A DNA stretch of 64,000 bases from Vitellaria paradoxa (lineage: Eukaryota > Streptophyta > Magnoliopsida > Ericales > Sapotaceae): NCBI GenBank assembly GCA_019916065.1, contig CM034234.1, positions 3,854,963-3,918,962 on the forward strand. The letters run 5' to 3'. Shown here piece by piece: positions 11,043-23,600 of this stretch. Every line of letters begins with the position of its first letter. The first letter of the stretch is position 1. The notes beneath the pieces were generated by a model, which was given only the letters and a program-made list of their open reading frames with translations, was not told the origin of the DNA and did not search any database. A program made the translations under genes and the position numbers.

Positions 11043-11633
11043 GTGCATGCCATGTGATTTCCTTAATTCAAGAATGGTTTGAATTGAGAATTGGAAAAAC
11101 CTACGTAGAGTTTTGTATGGTATAATTAATTATCATGAAATTTTATTATTGATATTATCATCTCAATTTTGTGTTTTGAAATTTTAGAGATAATAAAAGG
11201 TCTATAGCATGAGGGCTTGTTAGTCACCAAAGTGACCTAGCTAAAGGATTAATTAGACATTTTAATTTATGCACATTTCAATTGTTCATATTTATGTGAT
11301 GCTATTAAATGACATAAAAGATGAAATTTAACAATTGACATCATTAGTTATATTGCTAGAAGGTCACCCAAAGGTGGACCATTGCTTATAATTGATGACA
11401 TTAAAGAAACATATCAACATACTTAGTTAATATGATTGTATATCCAAAGATAACATGAATATTAATTTTAGTATGATTGATTGTTTATTAAAAGTTATTT
11501 AAATTAGCATCATTATTGTTTAAAATTATGTATTCAAGTATCACCCAAAGGTGAACTTAAATATATATTCAAAGTTTATTACTTGTTTGAATCTATTATG
11601 ATTACTCAAAGCATTAACGTGTGATCTTGTATA

Positions 11634-13922
11634 ATGTTTGTAGCTTCTACTAATTTGTTCGGTTTGAGCAATGGACTGGTCAAGTTCAATGGGCTGAACT
11701 ATGCGGATTGGTCTGAGCAAATCCAGTTTCAACTGGGTATTATAGGCTTGGACGTAGCTATAGTTTCAGATGAAAAGCCTATAGCCATTACTGAGGCCAG
11801 TACAGAAGATGAAAAATCTTTTTACGAGGCTTGGGAGCGTTCTAACAGGCTGAGCTTGAGCTTGATGCGAATGACGATGGCTGAAAATGTTAAGCCATCA
11901 ATGCCTAAAACGGACAATGCAAGGGAATTTATGAAGAAAATTAAAGAGTACTCTCAATCGGACATAGCTGACAAGTCCATTGTGGGGAGCCTAATGAGTG
12001 AATTGACGACCAAGAAGTTTGATTGGTCACAACCCATTCATGATCATGTGACAAGCATGGGAAATCTAGCAGCAAAGCTGAAATCGATGGGTATGGATGT
12101 GAGTGAGTCCTTCCTAGTTCAGTTTATCATCAACACACTCCATCCTGAATTTGGCCAGTTCCAGGTGAACTACAACACCCTTAAGGAAAAATAGAACCTT
12201 CAAGAAATTAAGGCCATGTTGGTTCAGGAGGAGGGGAGGTTAAAGAAGATAAAGGAACACTCTGTCCATCTCACGGTTCATGATGGAGCTAGTAGCAGCA
12301 AGGCTAAACCAGGTAAGAAGGATAAGAAAAAGGGAAAAGCCCCAATGAAGGTCAGTCATAGCCATATTCATAAGGAGCATAAGTGTTTTTTCTGCAAGAA
12401 GGCTGGGCACTTTAAAAAAGATTGCCGGAAAAGAAAGGCTTGGTTCGAAAAGAAAGGTATTTATTATGTTTCTGTTTGTTTCGAATCAAACTTTATTGAA
12501 GTTCCTAATAATACATGGTGGTTAGATTCAGGTGCAACTACTCACGTGTCACATGTTACACAGGGATTTCTTTCGATCCAGCCCATAAACGGAACTGAAA
12601 GGTACTTGTTCATGGGGAACAGAATGAAGGCACGAATAGAAGGGATTGGGACGTATAGGTTGATCTTGGACACTGGATGTCATTTGGATCTTGAAAAGTG
12701 TCTCTATGTTCCTAATTGTGCTAGAAATTTAGTTTCTATAGGAAAGTTGGATGATGTTAATTTTCATTTTAAGATTGGAAATGGTACATTTTCTTTGTTT
12801 AAACATAAGTACTATTATGGTTCTGGTGCTTTAATGGATGGTCTTTATCGTTTCAATCTTGATGTTGATTATACTGAATCCCTATTTCATGTTGAACATA
12901 GTGTAGGAAGTAAACGTAGTGCACTTAATGAAAATTCTGCTTACTTGTGGCATCAAAGATTAGGACATATATCCAAGGAAAGAATGTTCATGAGGTTGGT
13001 GAAAAATGAAATCCTTCCTCAATTAGATTTCACTGACATGGATATATGTATGGACTGTATTAAAGGTAAACAGACTAAACACATAGTAAAGAAAGTAGCC
13101 ACAAGAAGTACACAACTCCTTAAATTAATACACACTGATATATGTGGTCCTTTTGATGCTCCATCTTGGGGTGGAGAAAATACTTCATTACTTTTATAGA
13201 TGATTTCTCACGTTATGGATACATATATCTACTGCATGAAAAATCTCAATCCGTGGACATCCTTGAGGTGTTCATTAATGAGGTAGAAAGGCAGTTAGAT
13301 AGAAAAGTAAAGATTGTGAGATCAGATAGAGGTGGTGAGTATTATGAAAAATTTAATGAAAGTGGACAATGTCCGGGTCCATTTGTAAAGTTTCTTGAAA
13401 GTCGAGGCATATGTGCACAATACACAATGCCTAATACACCACAACAAAACGGTGTAGCTGAAAGGCGAAATCGTACTCTTATGGACATGGTTAGGAGTAT
13501 GTTAAGTTATAGCACTGTACCTTTATCCTTATGGATGCATGCATTAAAGACCGCTGCATATTTACTTAACAGGGTTCCTAGTAAGGTAGTTCCCAAAACT
13601 CCTTATGAATTGTGGACAGAAAGGAAACCCAGCTTAAGGCACCTTCATGTTTGGGGTTGCCCAGCAGAAGTAAGGGTATATAATCCACATGAAAAAAAGC
13701 TTGATGCAAGAACCGTTAGTGGTTATTTCATCGGCTATCCCGAAAAGTCAAAAGGGTACAGATTTTACTGTCCTAACCATAGTACGAGAATAGTTGAGAC
13801 TGGTAATGCTCGTTTCATTGAGAATGGCCAGTTCAGTGGGAGTGGGCAACCACGAAATGTGGATATGCAAGAAATTCAAGTAGAAACTACTACACCTAGT
13901 GTTTCTCCTCAAGTTGTTGGCC
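11634..13922 (+). pseudogene. Copia gag-pol, copy A (broken and truncated)
   Basis: Gag starts at the ATG at 11634. A capsid-like region runs to an in-frame TAG at 12192-12194, and the same frame continues through a zinc knuckle (CFFCKKAGHFKKDC) to the protease motif (WWLDSGATTH) and the pre-integrase region (YLWHQRLGH). A one-base frame change near 13170 separates this from the integrase core. The integrase keeps recognisable DDE signatures ([27 protein letters not shown]). The reading frame then runs into a foreign sequence. The TAG and the frame change are both present in copy B, so they predate the duplication. Without RT or RNase H it is inactive. Confidence 0.9.
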
Positions 13923-13927
13923 CTATT

Positions 13928-16178
13928 TGTCACGCCCTGAATTTCACAACCCTAGTACGTGAACCAAAGAATGCACATTACACCATTTAATAACATTCCC
14001 TGTCCCACATCAGAGCCATAAACGCACACTATGGAGCAATTAATGTAAAAAGAAATAAATGCCTTAGTCAAAATCAACTAGGCAATAAGCTCCAAAGCTA
14101 AGCCCAAATATCCTTCCAAAGCTAAATAAAATAATTAATAATAACCTCACAAACAGAGGCTTATTAAAATCCGTTAAAAATAATTTCCTAGAGTCATTAC
14201 ATAAAAAATAATAAATAAAACTCTAATTCCTATGCTCAGAAGGTCCAGCACGTGACTCAAATTCATTACCTGCATCACAAGCTATAAGGGGTTTAGCACT
14301 AATACCACGTGTGCTCGGAACCCTAATAATAATAATAATATAAATGCAGTATGCCCTAGCATGCTACTAAGTGAAATGTTTATGCACAAGTAGCAATTTC
14401 AAACAAGTACTTTAATTTATTTATCAATTTATCTTTTCATTACCATTAATTGCCTTGTAGCACCACATAACACATCAAAGAAAACAAATTGATTTCTAGG
14501 TACTGCTGCTTGGTTGTCCCGTAGAAACAGGACCCAACCAATATACATCATCCTTCGATGTCTGCTTGGTTGTCTCGTAGAAACAAGACCCAACCAATAT
14601 ACACCATCCTTTGGTGTCTGCTTCCTAGACCAAAGTCTTAGGAATATGATATGCCACCCTTAGGCATCTGCTCGTTCGTAGGTTACTAGCCTACTGGAAT
14701 CGATAACCAACCCCGCGCGGGTTTCGGGACTTTCGACCCTTGGGTACGTATACCCGATATTTTCAGTACCCTAAATCCAAACAAAACGCATCCACTTTCA
14801 TTTTAAACAAGCATCAAATAAATTCTTTATTTAAATTCATTATTTATTAAATCCTTATGAATTCATCATAATATTTTAAATAATCCGTAAACCTCAACAC
14901 GTAAATAATAATAACCATAATTACCGAAGAATCACAGCACAACAAATTATCAAATATGTTTCTTACAATTAATGCAAAAGCTTTCAAAACTAACTAACAT
15001 GTAAAGACAAAATTCACAAAAAGACAAACTATTATATAAGGACAAAGTTCAAAGTTTCTTTGCTTTATTCTTTTAATGGCTTTGCTGGACACCTAATTTC
15101 CACACCTTTAACCTATATATGTATATAAAGTAATAATATGTATAGCATCCAATCGTTGAAGACTTCAAATATATATAATAGAAATTTTTGCCTTCTAATA
15201 GCCAAGCAAATCTGGGAACTCAATACAATTCACGTTTACCAACTAAAAAAATATAAATAAATAAATAAGTAAATAAATAACAAGTGAACCTCATATTCCA
15301 ATCAATCACGTCATGAGTTTAAAGGAAAAAAAAAAAAGATCTAATCAATCATATGTTCACAACAATAAAAATCCGATGAGTCTAATATATATATTTACAT
15401 ATATATATATATATATATATCATTATATTCATATCACCGAATTGTATGAGGACTAATCAATTAATACACATATATGTATTGTTAATTACAATACAGACTC
15501 ACAGGTCATTCGCCCAGAAAATAAATAATATTTATACATATATATATGCATCACTTTTAAAAGTTCCGCCCCTTACCTCAAATTAAATCTGTAGAAAGAA
15601 CACCCAAGTCGTAACGAAACCCAAAACTCAATCAGCAGATCAGACTAAGATCACCGCGGCCATCAAGAAGCTGGTAATCTCCACAGCATTCACATTAGAT
15701 TTTTTTTTCTCCTCTGCCGCCACTACCCCTTATCTTTTATTCTCTCTTTCTCTCTCTCTCTCTCTCTTTTTAACCCTTTACCTTGACTGCCGAAGAGCGC
15801 ATGTTATATATATATACACGTATATCTAGACTAGCTATTAGTTGATAGAATCCTAATGGAAAAAAGATTAGAATTCAAATTAAACTAGACTTCCAACTCC
15901 ATGTACTGGCTAATAGTTGGTAGAATCCTAATGGAAAAAAGGATTAGAATTCAAATCAAACTAGACTTCCAATTCCATGTACTCGCTATTAGTTGGTAGA
16001 ATCCTAATGGAAAAAGAATTAGAATTCAAATTAGACTAGACTTCTAATTTCATGCATCCACAATAAAAATTGAATTTAATTTATGTTTCCAAAAATTTAA
16101 ATCAATAAAAATTTTATTTTTACCAAATTAAATATTAATTAACAATTAATCAAAGCATTAAAATTCTGAGTCATCACA
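13928..16178. mobile_element. Gypsy-type solo LTR, 2251 bp
   Basis: Begins TGTCACGCCC and ends GAGTCATCACA, flanked on both sides by CTATT (13923-13927 and 16179-16183), the usual 5-bp duplication. No coding domain or internal region was seen, which fits a solo LTR. It contains a duplicated hairpin-like segment (TGCTTGGTTGTC, 14508-14620) and three ~78-bp tandem units near 15835-16055 (AGAATCCTAATGGAAAAA). It sits exactly where Copia copy A breaks off. Confidence 0.8.
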
Positions 16179-16183
16179 CTATT

Positions 16184-16890
16184 CAAGGCTGCTGCCCAAG
16201 TCTTCAATAATCTAAACAGAGCTAAATTTCTCATGCAAACAGTCGTGAATCCATATCGTATTCAATATGTGGATGATAGGCCCTCAAGGAGGCACATTCA
16301 TGGTTGAGCTTTTGGGTGAAAGTAGAGTGAGATGATGGTTATTCTTGTAACTATTTAATCTAATAGTGGCTTTCGTCCTGTCAAGGGTAAAGTTTGGGAG
16401 AATTGTCTTGTCTGAAGACTCCTGCAATTCCAAATTTGTTGAGGAGATGAGTATTTGTTGCTAGAAGATTTTTTATTTGTTTATGGCAAAGCAGAACGGT
16501 GGAGGTGTCCATATATTATGAAGTTACTGATTTTTTTTTTGTACTGTTGTACCGCATTAATGATAAACTTCCCACTCTTTAATTTTTTAGAATGCTGAAT
16601 TCTTAATCTTAACTTTGCTCTTCAGCATAGCATCAATATGTTTAGATCTTATGAAATTACTTTTGGTTGGTTTATTTCCGGGCAACCTGATTGTTTGTTT
16701 TTCTGCCAAACTGATTGTTTTGGCTGTGTTCCATATCGAATGCCAATTTTCATAATTGTTGGTCTTTCTTCTAGGGTCTCTGTTTATTTTGATTTTCTTC
16801 ACCATGTAATTTTTGGAATGAACTTATCATCTGAAATGGTATCACCTGGAGAACACATCAAGGGAAGAAATTGTTAAGCTGGTTGATAAC
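16184..16890 (+). pseudogene. Fragment of a RING-DUF1117 gene (C-terminal end and 3' UTR)
   Basis: From about 16275 to 16890 the sequence is collinear with the last codons and 3' UTR of the RING ligase at 34671-35783 (matching about 35715-36415). Both have the run read as DDRPSRRHIHG / DNRPSRRHIIHG, GAGTGAGATGATGGTTATTC, and AAAGTTTGGGAGAATTGTC. By eye it differs at roughly one base in six to eight, so this is an old copy. Here the frame ends early in a TGA just after HIHG. Nothing of the RING finger or zinc ribbon is present. The open frame just upstream (16187-16270) may be diverged DUF1117 sequence, but I cannot confirm that. Confidence 0.8.
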
Positions 16891-18966
16891 ATATACGATG
16901 TATTAGTTTGCTGTTAAATGAAATAGAGATGTCCATTCCTATGAGCATTGACCGAACCACATATTGTGGTGCGGGAGCACTGATGTTCTTTTGCTAATCT
17001 GTCTCTATTGTCCACTTCTAATTGTTATTTCTCTGGCACGATACACATGTTTAATATCAATTTATTACTAAAATTGTCAATTTTGTTAAAATAATTTTAA
17101 TTTTTTTAAAATTATTAAAAATAATTATGATTAATAAAAATATTACTACTTTCTCTCGAGCCAGTGTATAATTTTCATCTCCAGTTGTTAAAAAAGGCTA
17201 GTTCTGCCACTTCGTATAAGGTAATGGGTAGAATTCCAATCTGCAGCAAACATACCACAAGTTCATAAAACCAAGAATGTTAGACTTTACCTAAAATCGG
17301 CGAAGGTTTAAAAAATTAAATTGTAAAATTGTAAGATTTTATCAAATGTCTATAATATGAAAACATAATATATTATGTTATAATTCTTCATTTAAAGTTT
17401 CTCTCTTTTTTTTTTTTCTTTTGATGAGTAAAGAATTTTATTAATAATAGAAGAAATCAAACAAACGCATCAAGCAAACACAAAAATTTATTTATATCAA
17501 TAAAATAAATTATCGACAAAGTTCACAAAAAATTCTATATATTATTCTACCCTCTGTTTACCCACCCACATAAAACATTTAAGCTGTATAATTGACAGTA
17601 AAATAATGATTTAATTTTATCTTAACTATTTGTAAGAGTTGATTTGTATTTGTATTCGTAATATTTTATTATAGATCTCTAGATTTCCATTGTAACTGCT
17701 ACATTTAATTTATAGCAGTTAATTTGGTGGAACAATATACATGGTCATTAACTTGTATAGCATAGGAAATAATAGTGTTATAAAATAAAAAAAATTACAT
17801 AAAAAAAAGTAATAACAAGTGAAATAGTTGTGGCTTATCACTTGAAAAAAAAAATCATAAAAATATATTTTATTTAACAAAGTTACAAAAAAAATTATTT
17901 AATTTTTAAAATGGATAAAATCCCATATAAAATTTAGATTTTACTAATTTTACGTCTCAAAAGGAAGATTTTATCTATTTTACCTCTATTAAGATTTTAC
18001 GTAAGATCGAAAAAAGTTTCTTGTTTTAATATCATAAAATTGTAAAATTTTTAGATTTAAATCGAGATTTTGACAATATTACATAAAACTACATTATTTC
18101 ATCCATCAAAATTAACCAGTTCATCTGCAAATTTTACTCTCTCCCTCTCCATTCGCCCCCCCCCCCCCTTCCATTACGTTCATATGTCGTGAGGAACCAT
18201 AGCACTTTATTCTAGATTTTGCTTGCATTTATTTATTTATTTATTTTTCTTCATTCTGTTCCACAGCGATCCTCTCAAATCAATATCTACTGTCAATATA
18301 AAGAGAAATGTTGTTTAGTAAATTAATTTAACTAGCAAGGCACGCTTATTTTTCGATTGCTTTGAGCAGAGTCTCCTTTGTGCATGTACATCAAACTCTG
18401 CAGTGCAATATATTCCAGACCCAGATCCAGAATTAAGTATTCTTCCTATATAGTCACAGATCACATCTGCAAGACTGCAATCAATGCAGCCTATGATCTC
18501 TAAAGTTAACATATTGAACTAAACTTTACCATCCAGAAACAAACAAGCTCAAATATTTGAAATGTGGGTCTATGTAAGTAGATCAGTAGCAGGGATATCT
18601 TGTGCCACAAGAATAAGAAAGTAACCTCCTTGCAAGTTCATTCCAACCCCTTCTCTTTTCAAACATGACGGCCGACTTTTATTCCCAATGTCATGGCTGA
18701 TAATCCGATTATTCCCCTGCAACCCTGCTCCTTTTTTTTAAAGAGAAGCGATCTATCCATCTCTGAAACTGCTTTACTCCGCCCAACATCTCATTGTAAC
18801 TATTATTGAATGCATTTGTAACTACTGTTGATCCCATGAGCATCCTAATGGATATTTATGGTTCTGTATGGTTCTGTCCCTTCGCGGAGGGAAACCCTCA
18901 AATAGGAACCATGATTTGAAGGCACAAAATTAGAATCAACAATTCTCAACAAAAACTTTAAAGGCA
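16891..18966. other. Intergenic, no gene recognised
   Basis: AT-rich sequence with a C12 run near 18158-18169 and short A/T tracts. I found no convincing coding region. If the tandem-duplication model is right, a second copy of this stretch lies just left of the window. Confidence 0.5.
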
Positions 18967-18969
18967 GAT

Positions 18970-19008
18970 CTCTTTACTGAGCCCCGTAAATCCCAAACAT
19001 AAGCTAGA
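18970..19008. repeat. Duplicated genomic flank, copy B
   Basis: Matches 1-39 with one difference and ends in the same CTAGA target duplication before the second Copia LTR. Confidence 0.85.
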
Positions 19009-19406
19009 TGTTAGATTATTTTAATGATCTAATTATATGGCCCATGTGATTTTGGGCTGGTTTTAATGAGAGTGGCCCAATTTGATGGTGATTGGGCCTT
19101 AAGGCAAATAAAAAAAAAAAAAAACAGAAAAGGGTTTTATTTAAAAGACCCTCCCCTCTCCCTTCAATAACTAACAGAAAAGAGCAGTTACAAAGTAGAA
19201 CTTCTGCCATTATTGAATTTTTCTTGACCATTAAAGAAGAGAGAAAGGAAGAAGGAAGAGAGGAAGAAATACTAAAGAAAAATCAGGAAGGCATGGATCA
19301 AGGTAAGTTCTTGATTTCTCTGAAAAAAATTTTTATGAACAAAATTATACAAGGATGATACAAAATTGTTGAAAGATCCATACATACAATTTAATTGAAA
19401 TTTACA
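19009..19406 (+). repeat. 5' LTR of Copia copy B
   Basis: TGTTAG...TTTACA. It contains the A-rich stretch (about 19109-19123) where copy A took the Mutator-like insertion. Confidence 0.93.
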
Positions 19407-19408
19407 AT

Positions 19409-19420
19409 TGGTATTAGAGC
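19409..19420 (+). promoter_or_regulatory. Copia copy B primer-binding site
   Basis: TGGTATTAGAGC; one base differs from the usual initiator-Met tRNA complement TGGTATCAGAGC. Confidence 0.8.
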
Positions 19421-20043
19421 ATGGTTTCAACATTTTTGATATCTCCATTAAAAAGATTGTTTGGCGGTTTCTTTTAATTTTTTTTTTAATCCATTCGGCA
19501 ATTGGCTTTGTCTCGATTTTAGGTGTACAAATTACCCAGAAAAGTGCCATGGGTGAAACCTGTGAAATTTCTGTGAAATTCTTTATTTATGTTACCGAAA
19601 TACATGTCAATTGCCGCAATCTTTGACAATTGGATTGCTTTGACTGCATTAATTGCCCATGAAGGGAACGTTTAAGAATCTTGCCATGGGTATGTGCCAT
19701 GGAATGATTGCCGTGGGTATGTGCCGTGGATCACACACAAAACCTTGAATGATTTTTTGACTAAATGACTTAAATCTTGAAAAGTCTTGGCAATTGGTGC
19801 AATCAAAAGTTACTGCCATTAGGCAATCATATATAAATGCACTTATATCTATATATATATATCAAAACCTGTGAAAGTCTTGCTTTGACTGCTTCAATGT
19901 TTCGAATGATGTATGCGGCAAATTACATATGTCGATTTCTTACATATATATGGATGCATGCTGCCGTGAATTGATATGCATGCATGGCCGAAGGCTTTAT
20001 TCCGTGAACACCTCAAGTTGGCCGAATTTAAAATGCCGTGTAA

Positions 20044-20045
<2 letters not shown>

Positions 20046-20097
<52 letters not shown>
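20046..20097. repeat. (AT)n microsatellite in Copia leader, copy B
   Basis: 52 bp of AT repeat against 24 bp at the same place in copy A. The rest of the leader (19421-20688) is otherwise the same and holds no gene. Confidence 0.9.
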
Positions 20098-20100
<3 letters not shown>

Positions 20101-20688
20101 CATGCCATGTGATTTCCTTAATTCAAGAATGGTTTGAATTGAGAATTGGAAAAACCTACGTAGAGTTTTGTATGGTATAATTAATTATCATGAAATTTTA
20201 TTATTGATATTATCATCTCAATTTTGTGTTTTGAAATTTTAGAGATAATAAAAGGTCTATAACATGAGGGCTTGTTAGTCACCAAAGTGACCTAGCTAAA
20301 GGATTAATTAGACATTTTAATTTATGCACATTTCAATTGTTCATATTTATGTGATGCTATTAAATGACATAAAAGATGAAATTGAACAATTGACATCATT
20401 AGTTATATTGCTAGAAGGTCACCCAAAGGTGGACCATTGCTTATAATTGATGACATTAAAGAAACATATCAACATACTTAGTTAATATGATTGTATATCC
20501 AAAGATAACATGAACATTAATTTTAGTATGATTGATTGTTTATTAAAAGTTATTTAAATTAGCATCATTATTGTTTAAAATTATGTATTCAAGTATCACC
20601 CAAAGGTGAACTTAAATATATATTCAAAGTTTATTACTTGTTTGAATCTATTATGATTACTCAAAGCATTAACGTGTGATCTTGTATA

Positions 20689-23600
20689 ATGTTTGTAGCT
20701 TCTACTAATTTGTTCGGTTTGAGCAATGGACTGGTCAAGTTCAATGGGCTGAACTATGCGGATTGGTCTGAGCAAATCCAGTTTCAACTGGGTATTATAG
20801 GCTTGGACGTAGCTATAGTTTCAGATGAAAAGCCTATAGCCATTACTGAGGCCAGTACAGAAGATGAAAAATCTTTTTACGAGGCTTGGGAGCGTTCTAA
20901 CAGGCTAAGCTTGAGCTTGATGCGAATGACGATGGCTGAAAATGTTAAGCCATCAATGCCTAAAACGGACAATGCAAGGGAATTTATGAAGAAAATTAAA
21001 TAGCACTCTCAATCGGACATAGCTGACAAGTCCATTGTGGGGAGCCTAATGAGTGAATTGACGACCAAGAAGTTTGATTGGTCACAACCCATTCATGATC
21101 ATGTGACAAGCATGGGAAATCTAGCAGCAAAGCTGAAATCGATGGGTATGGATGTGAATGAGTCCTTCCTAGTTCAGTTTATCATCAACACACTCCCTCC
21201 TGAATTTGGCCAGTTCCAGGTGAACTACAACACCCTTAAGGAAAAATAGAACCTTCAAGAAATTAAGGCCATGTTGGTTCAGGAGGAGGGGAGGTTAAAG
21301 AAGATAAAGGAACACTCTGTCCATCTCACGGTTCATGATGGAGCTAGTAGCAGCAAGGCTAAACCAGGTAAGAAGAATAAGAAAAAGGGAAAAGCCCCAA
21401 TGAAGGTCAGTCATAGCCATATTCATAAGGAGCATAAGTGTTTTTTCTGCAAGAAGGCTGGGCACTTTAAAAAGGATTGCCCGAAAAGAAAGGCTTGGTT
21501 CGAAAAGAAAGGTATTTATTATGTTTCTGTTTGTTTCGAATCAAACTTTATTGAAGTTCCTAATAATACATGGTGGTTAGATTCAGGTGCAACTACTCAC
21601 GTGTCACATGTTACACAGGGATTTCTTTCGATCCAGCCCATAAACGGAACTGAAAGGTACTTGTTCATGGGGAACAGAATGAAGGCACGAATAGAAGGGA
21701 TTGGGACGTATAGGTTGATCTTGGACACTGGATGTCATTTGGATCTTGAAAAGTGTCTCTATGTTCCTAATTGTGCTAGAAATTTAGTTTCTATAGGAAA
21801 GTTGGATGATGTTAATTTTCATTTTAAGATTGGAAATGGTACATTTTCTTTGTTTAAACATAAGTACTATTACGGTTCTGGTGCTTTAATGGATGGTCTT
21901 TATCGTTTCAATCTTGATGTTGATTATACTGAATGTTGAACATAGTGTAGGAAGTAAACGTAGTGCACTTAATGAAAATTCTGCTTACTTGTGGCATCAA
22001 AGATTAGGACATATATCCAAGGAAAGAATGTTGAGGTTGGTGAAAAATGAAATCCTTCCTCAATTAGATTTCACTGACATGGATATATGTGTGGACTGTA
22101 TTAAAGGTAAACAGACTAAACACATAGTAAAGAAAGTAGCCACAAGAAGTACACAACTCCTTAAATTAATACACACTGATATATGTGGTCCTTTTGATGC
22201 TCCATCTTGGGGTGGAGAAAATACTTCATTACTTTTATAGATGATTTCTCACGTTATGGATACATATATCTACTGCATGAAAAATCTCAATCCGTGGACA
22301 TCCTTGAGGTGTTCATTAATGAGGTAGAAAGGCAGTTAGATAGAAAAGTAAAGATTGTGAGATCAGATAAAGGTGGTGAGTATTATGAAAAATTTAATGA
22401 AAGTGGACAATGTCCGGGTCCATTTGTAAAGTTTCTTGAAAGTCGAGGCATATGTGCACAATACACAATGCCTAATACACCACAACAAAACGGTGTAGCT
22501 GAAAGGCGAAATCGTACTCTTATGGACATGGTTAGGAGTATGTTAAGTTATAGCACTGTACCTTTATCCTTATGGATGCATGCATTAAAGACCGCTGCAT
22601 ATTTATTTAACAGGGTTCCTAGTAAGGCAGTTCCCAAAACTCCTTATGAATTGTGGACAGAAAGGAAACCCAGCTTAAGGCACCTTCATGTTTGGGGTTG
22701 CCCAGCAGAAGTAAGGGTATATAATCCACATGAAAAAAAGCTTGATGCAAGAACCGTTAGTGGTTATTTCATCGGCTATCCCGAAAAGTCAAAAGGGTAC
22801 AGATTTTACTGTCCTAACCATAGTACGAGAATAGTTGAGACTGGTAATGCTCGTTTCATTGAGAATGGCCAGTTCAGTGGGAGTGGGCAACCACGAAATG
22901 TGGATATGCAAGAAATTCAAGTAGAAACTACTACACCTAGTGTTTCTCCTCAAGTTGTTGTCCCTATTGTTGTGACACGGTCAAACCACATGCCGGAACA
23001 ACAAATTAATATTCCAAACCCACAAGATGAACATGTAGGTGATGAGCTAGTTAATGATGTGCAAGTCGTAAATGAGCAAGTAGTAGACGAAACACAAGAA
23101 ATAGCATTGCAAAGGTCTGTAAGGCAGAAAAGACCAGCTATTTTAGATGATTATGTGGTCTACTCACTTGAGCATGAATGTGACTTAGGAATTGATGAGG
23201 ATCCAGTCTCGTTCAAACAAGCCATGAAATGTAGCAATTCTGAAAAATGGTTCAATGCTATGAAAGAAGAGTTGAAATCTATGGATGACAATGAAGTCTG
23301 GGAGCTAGTTGAGTTGCCTAAAGGTTCAAAACGAGTCGGTTGTAAATGGGTCTTTAAGACCAAACGAGACTTGAAAGGCAATATCGAAAGGTATAAGGCC
23401 AGACTTGTTGCCAAATGTTACACTCAAAAGGATGGCATTGATTATAAAGAAACTTTCTCTCCAGTTTCAAAGAAGGATTCTTTGAGGATTGTTATGGCTT
23501 TGGTGGCTCATTATGATTTGGAGCTTCACCAAATGGACGTAAAGACAGCCTTTCTGAATGGTGACTTAGAAGAAGATGTTTATATGGACCAACCAGAAGG

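Larger units (their letters stand above)
40..13922 (+). mobile_element. Ty1/Copia retrotransposon copy A, interrupted and 3'-truncated
   Basis: Order seen: 5' LTR (split by a Mutator-like element), primer-binding site, leader, gag, zinc knuckle, protease and integrase. The element then stops within the region after integrase. Reverse transcriptase, RNase H and the 3' LTR are missing. Shared parts are nearly identical to the full copy at 19009-25553, including CTAGA before the LTR and the same stop codon and frameshift. The 3' break falls at a CCTATT that is also present in the intact copy, directly beside a solo LTR. The element cannot be autonomous. Copia follows from the order integrase before RT in the sister copy; I did not assign a lineage. 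Confidence 0.9.

Noticed and set aside
16587..16877. Short frames on both strands in the RING-gene fragment
   Set aside because: They lie in what is 3' UTR in the parent gene; not coding there.
19092..19358. 88-aa frame in the Copia LTR and its equivalents
   Set aside because: Lies in LTR/leader sequence, repeats in all LTR copies, no recognised domain.
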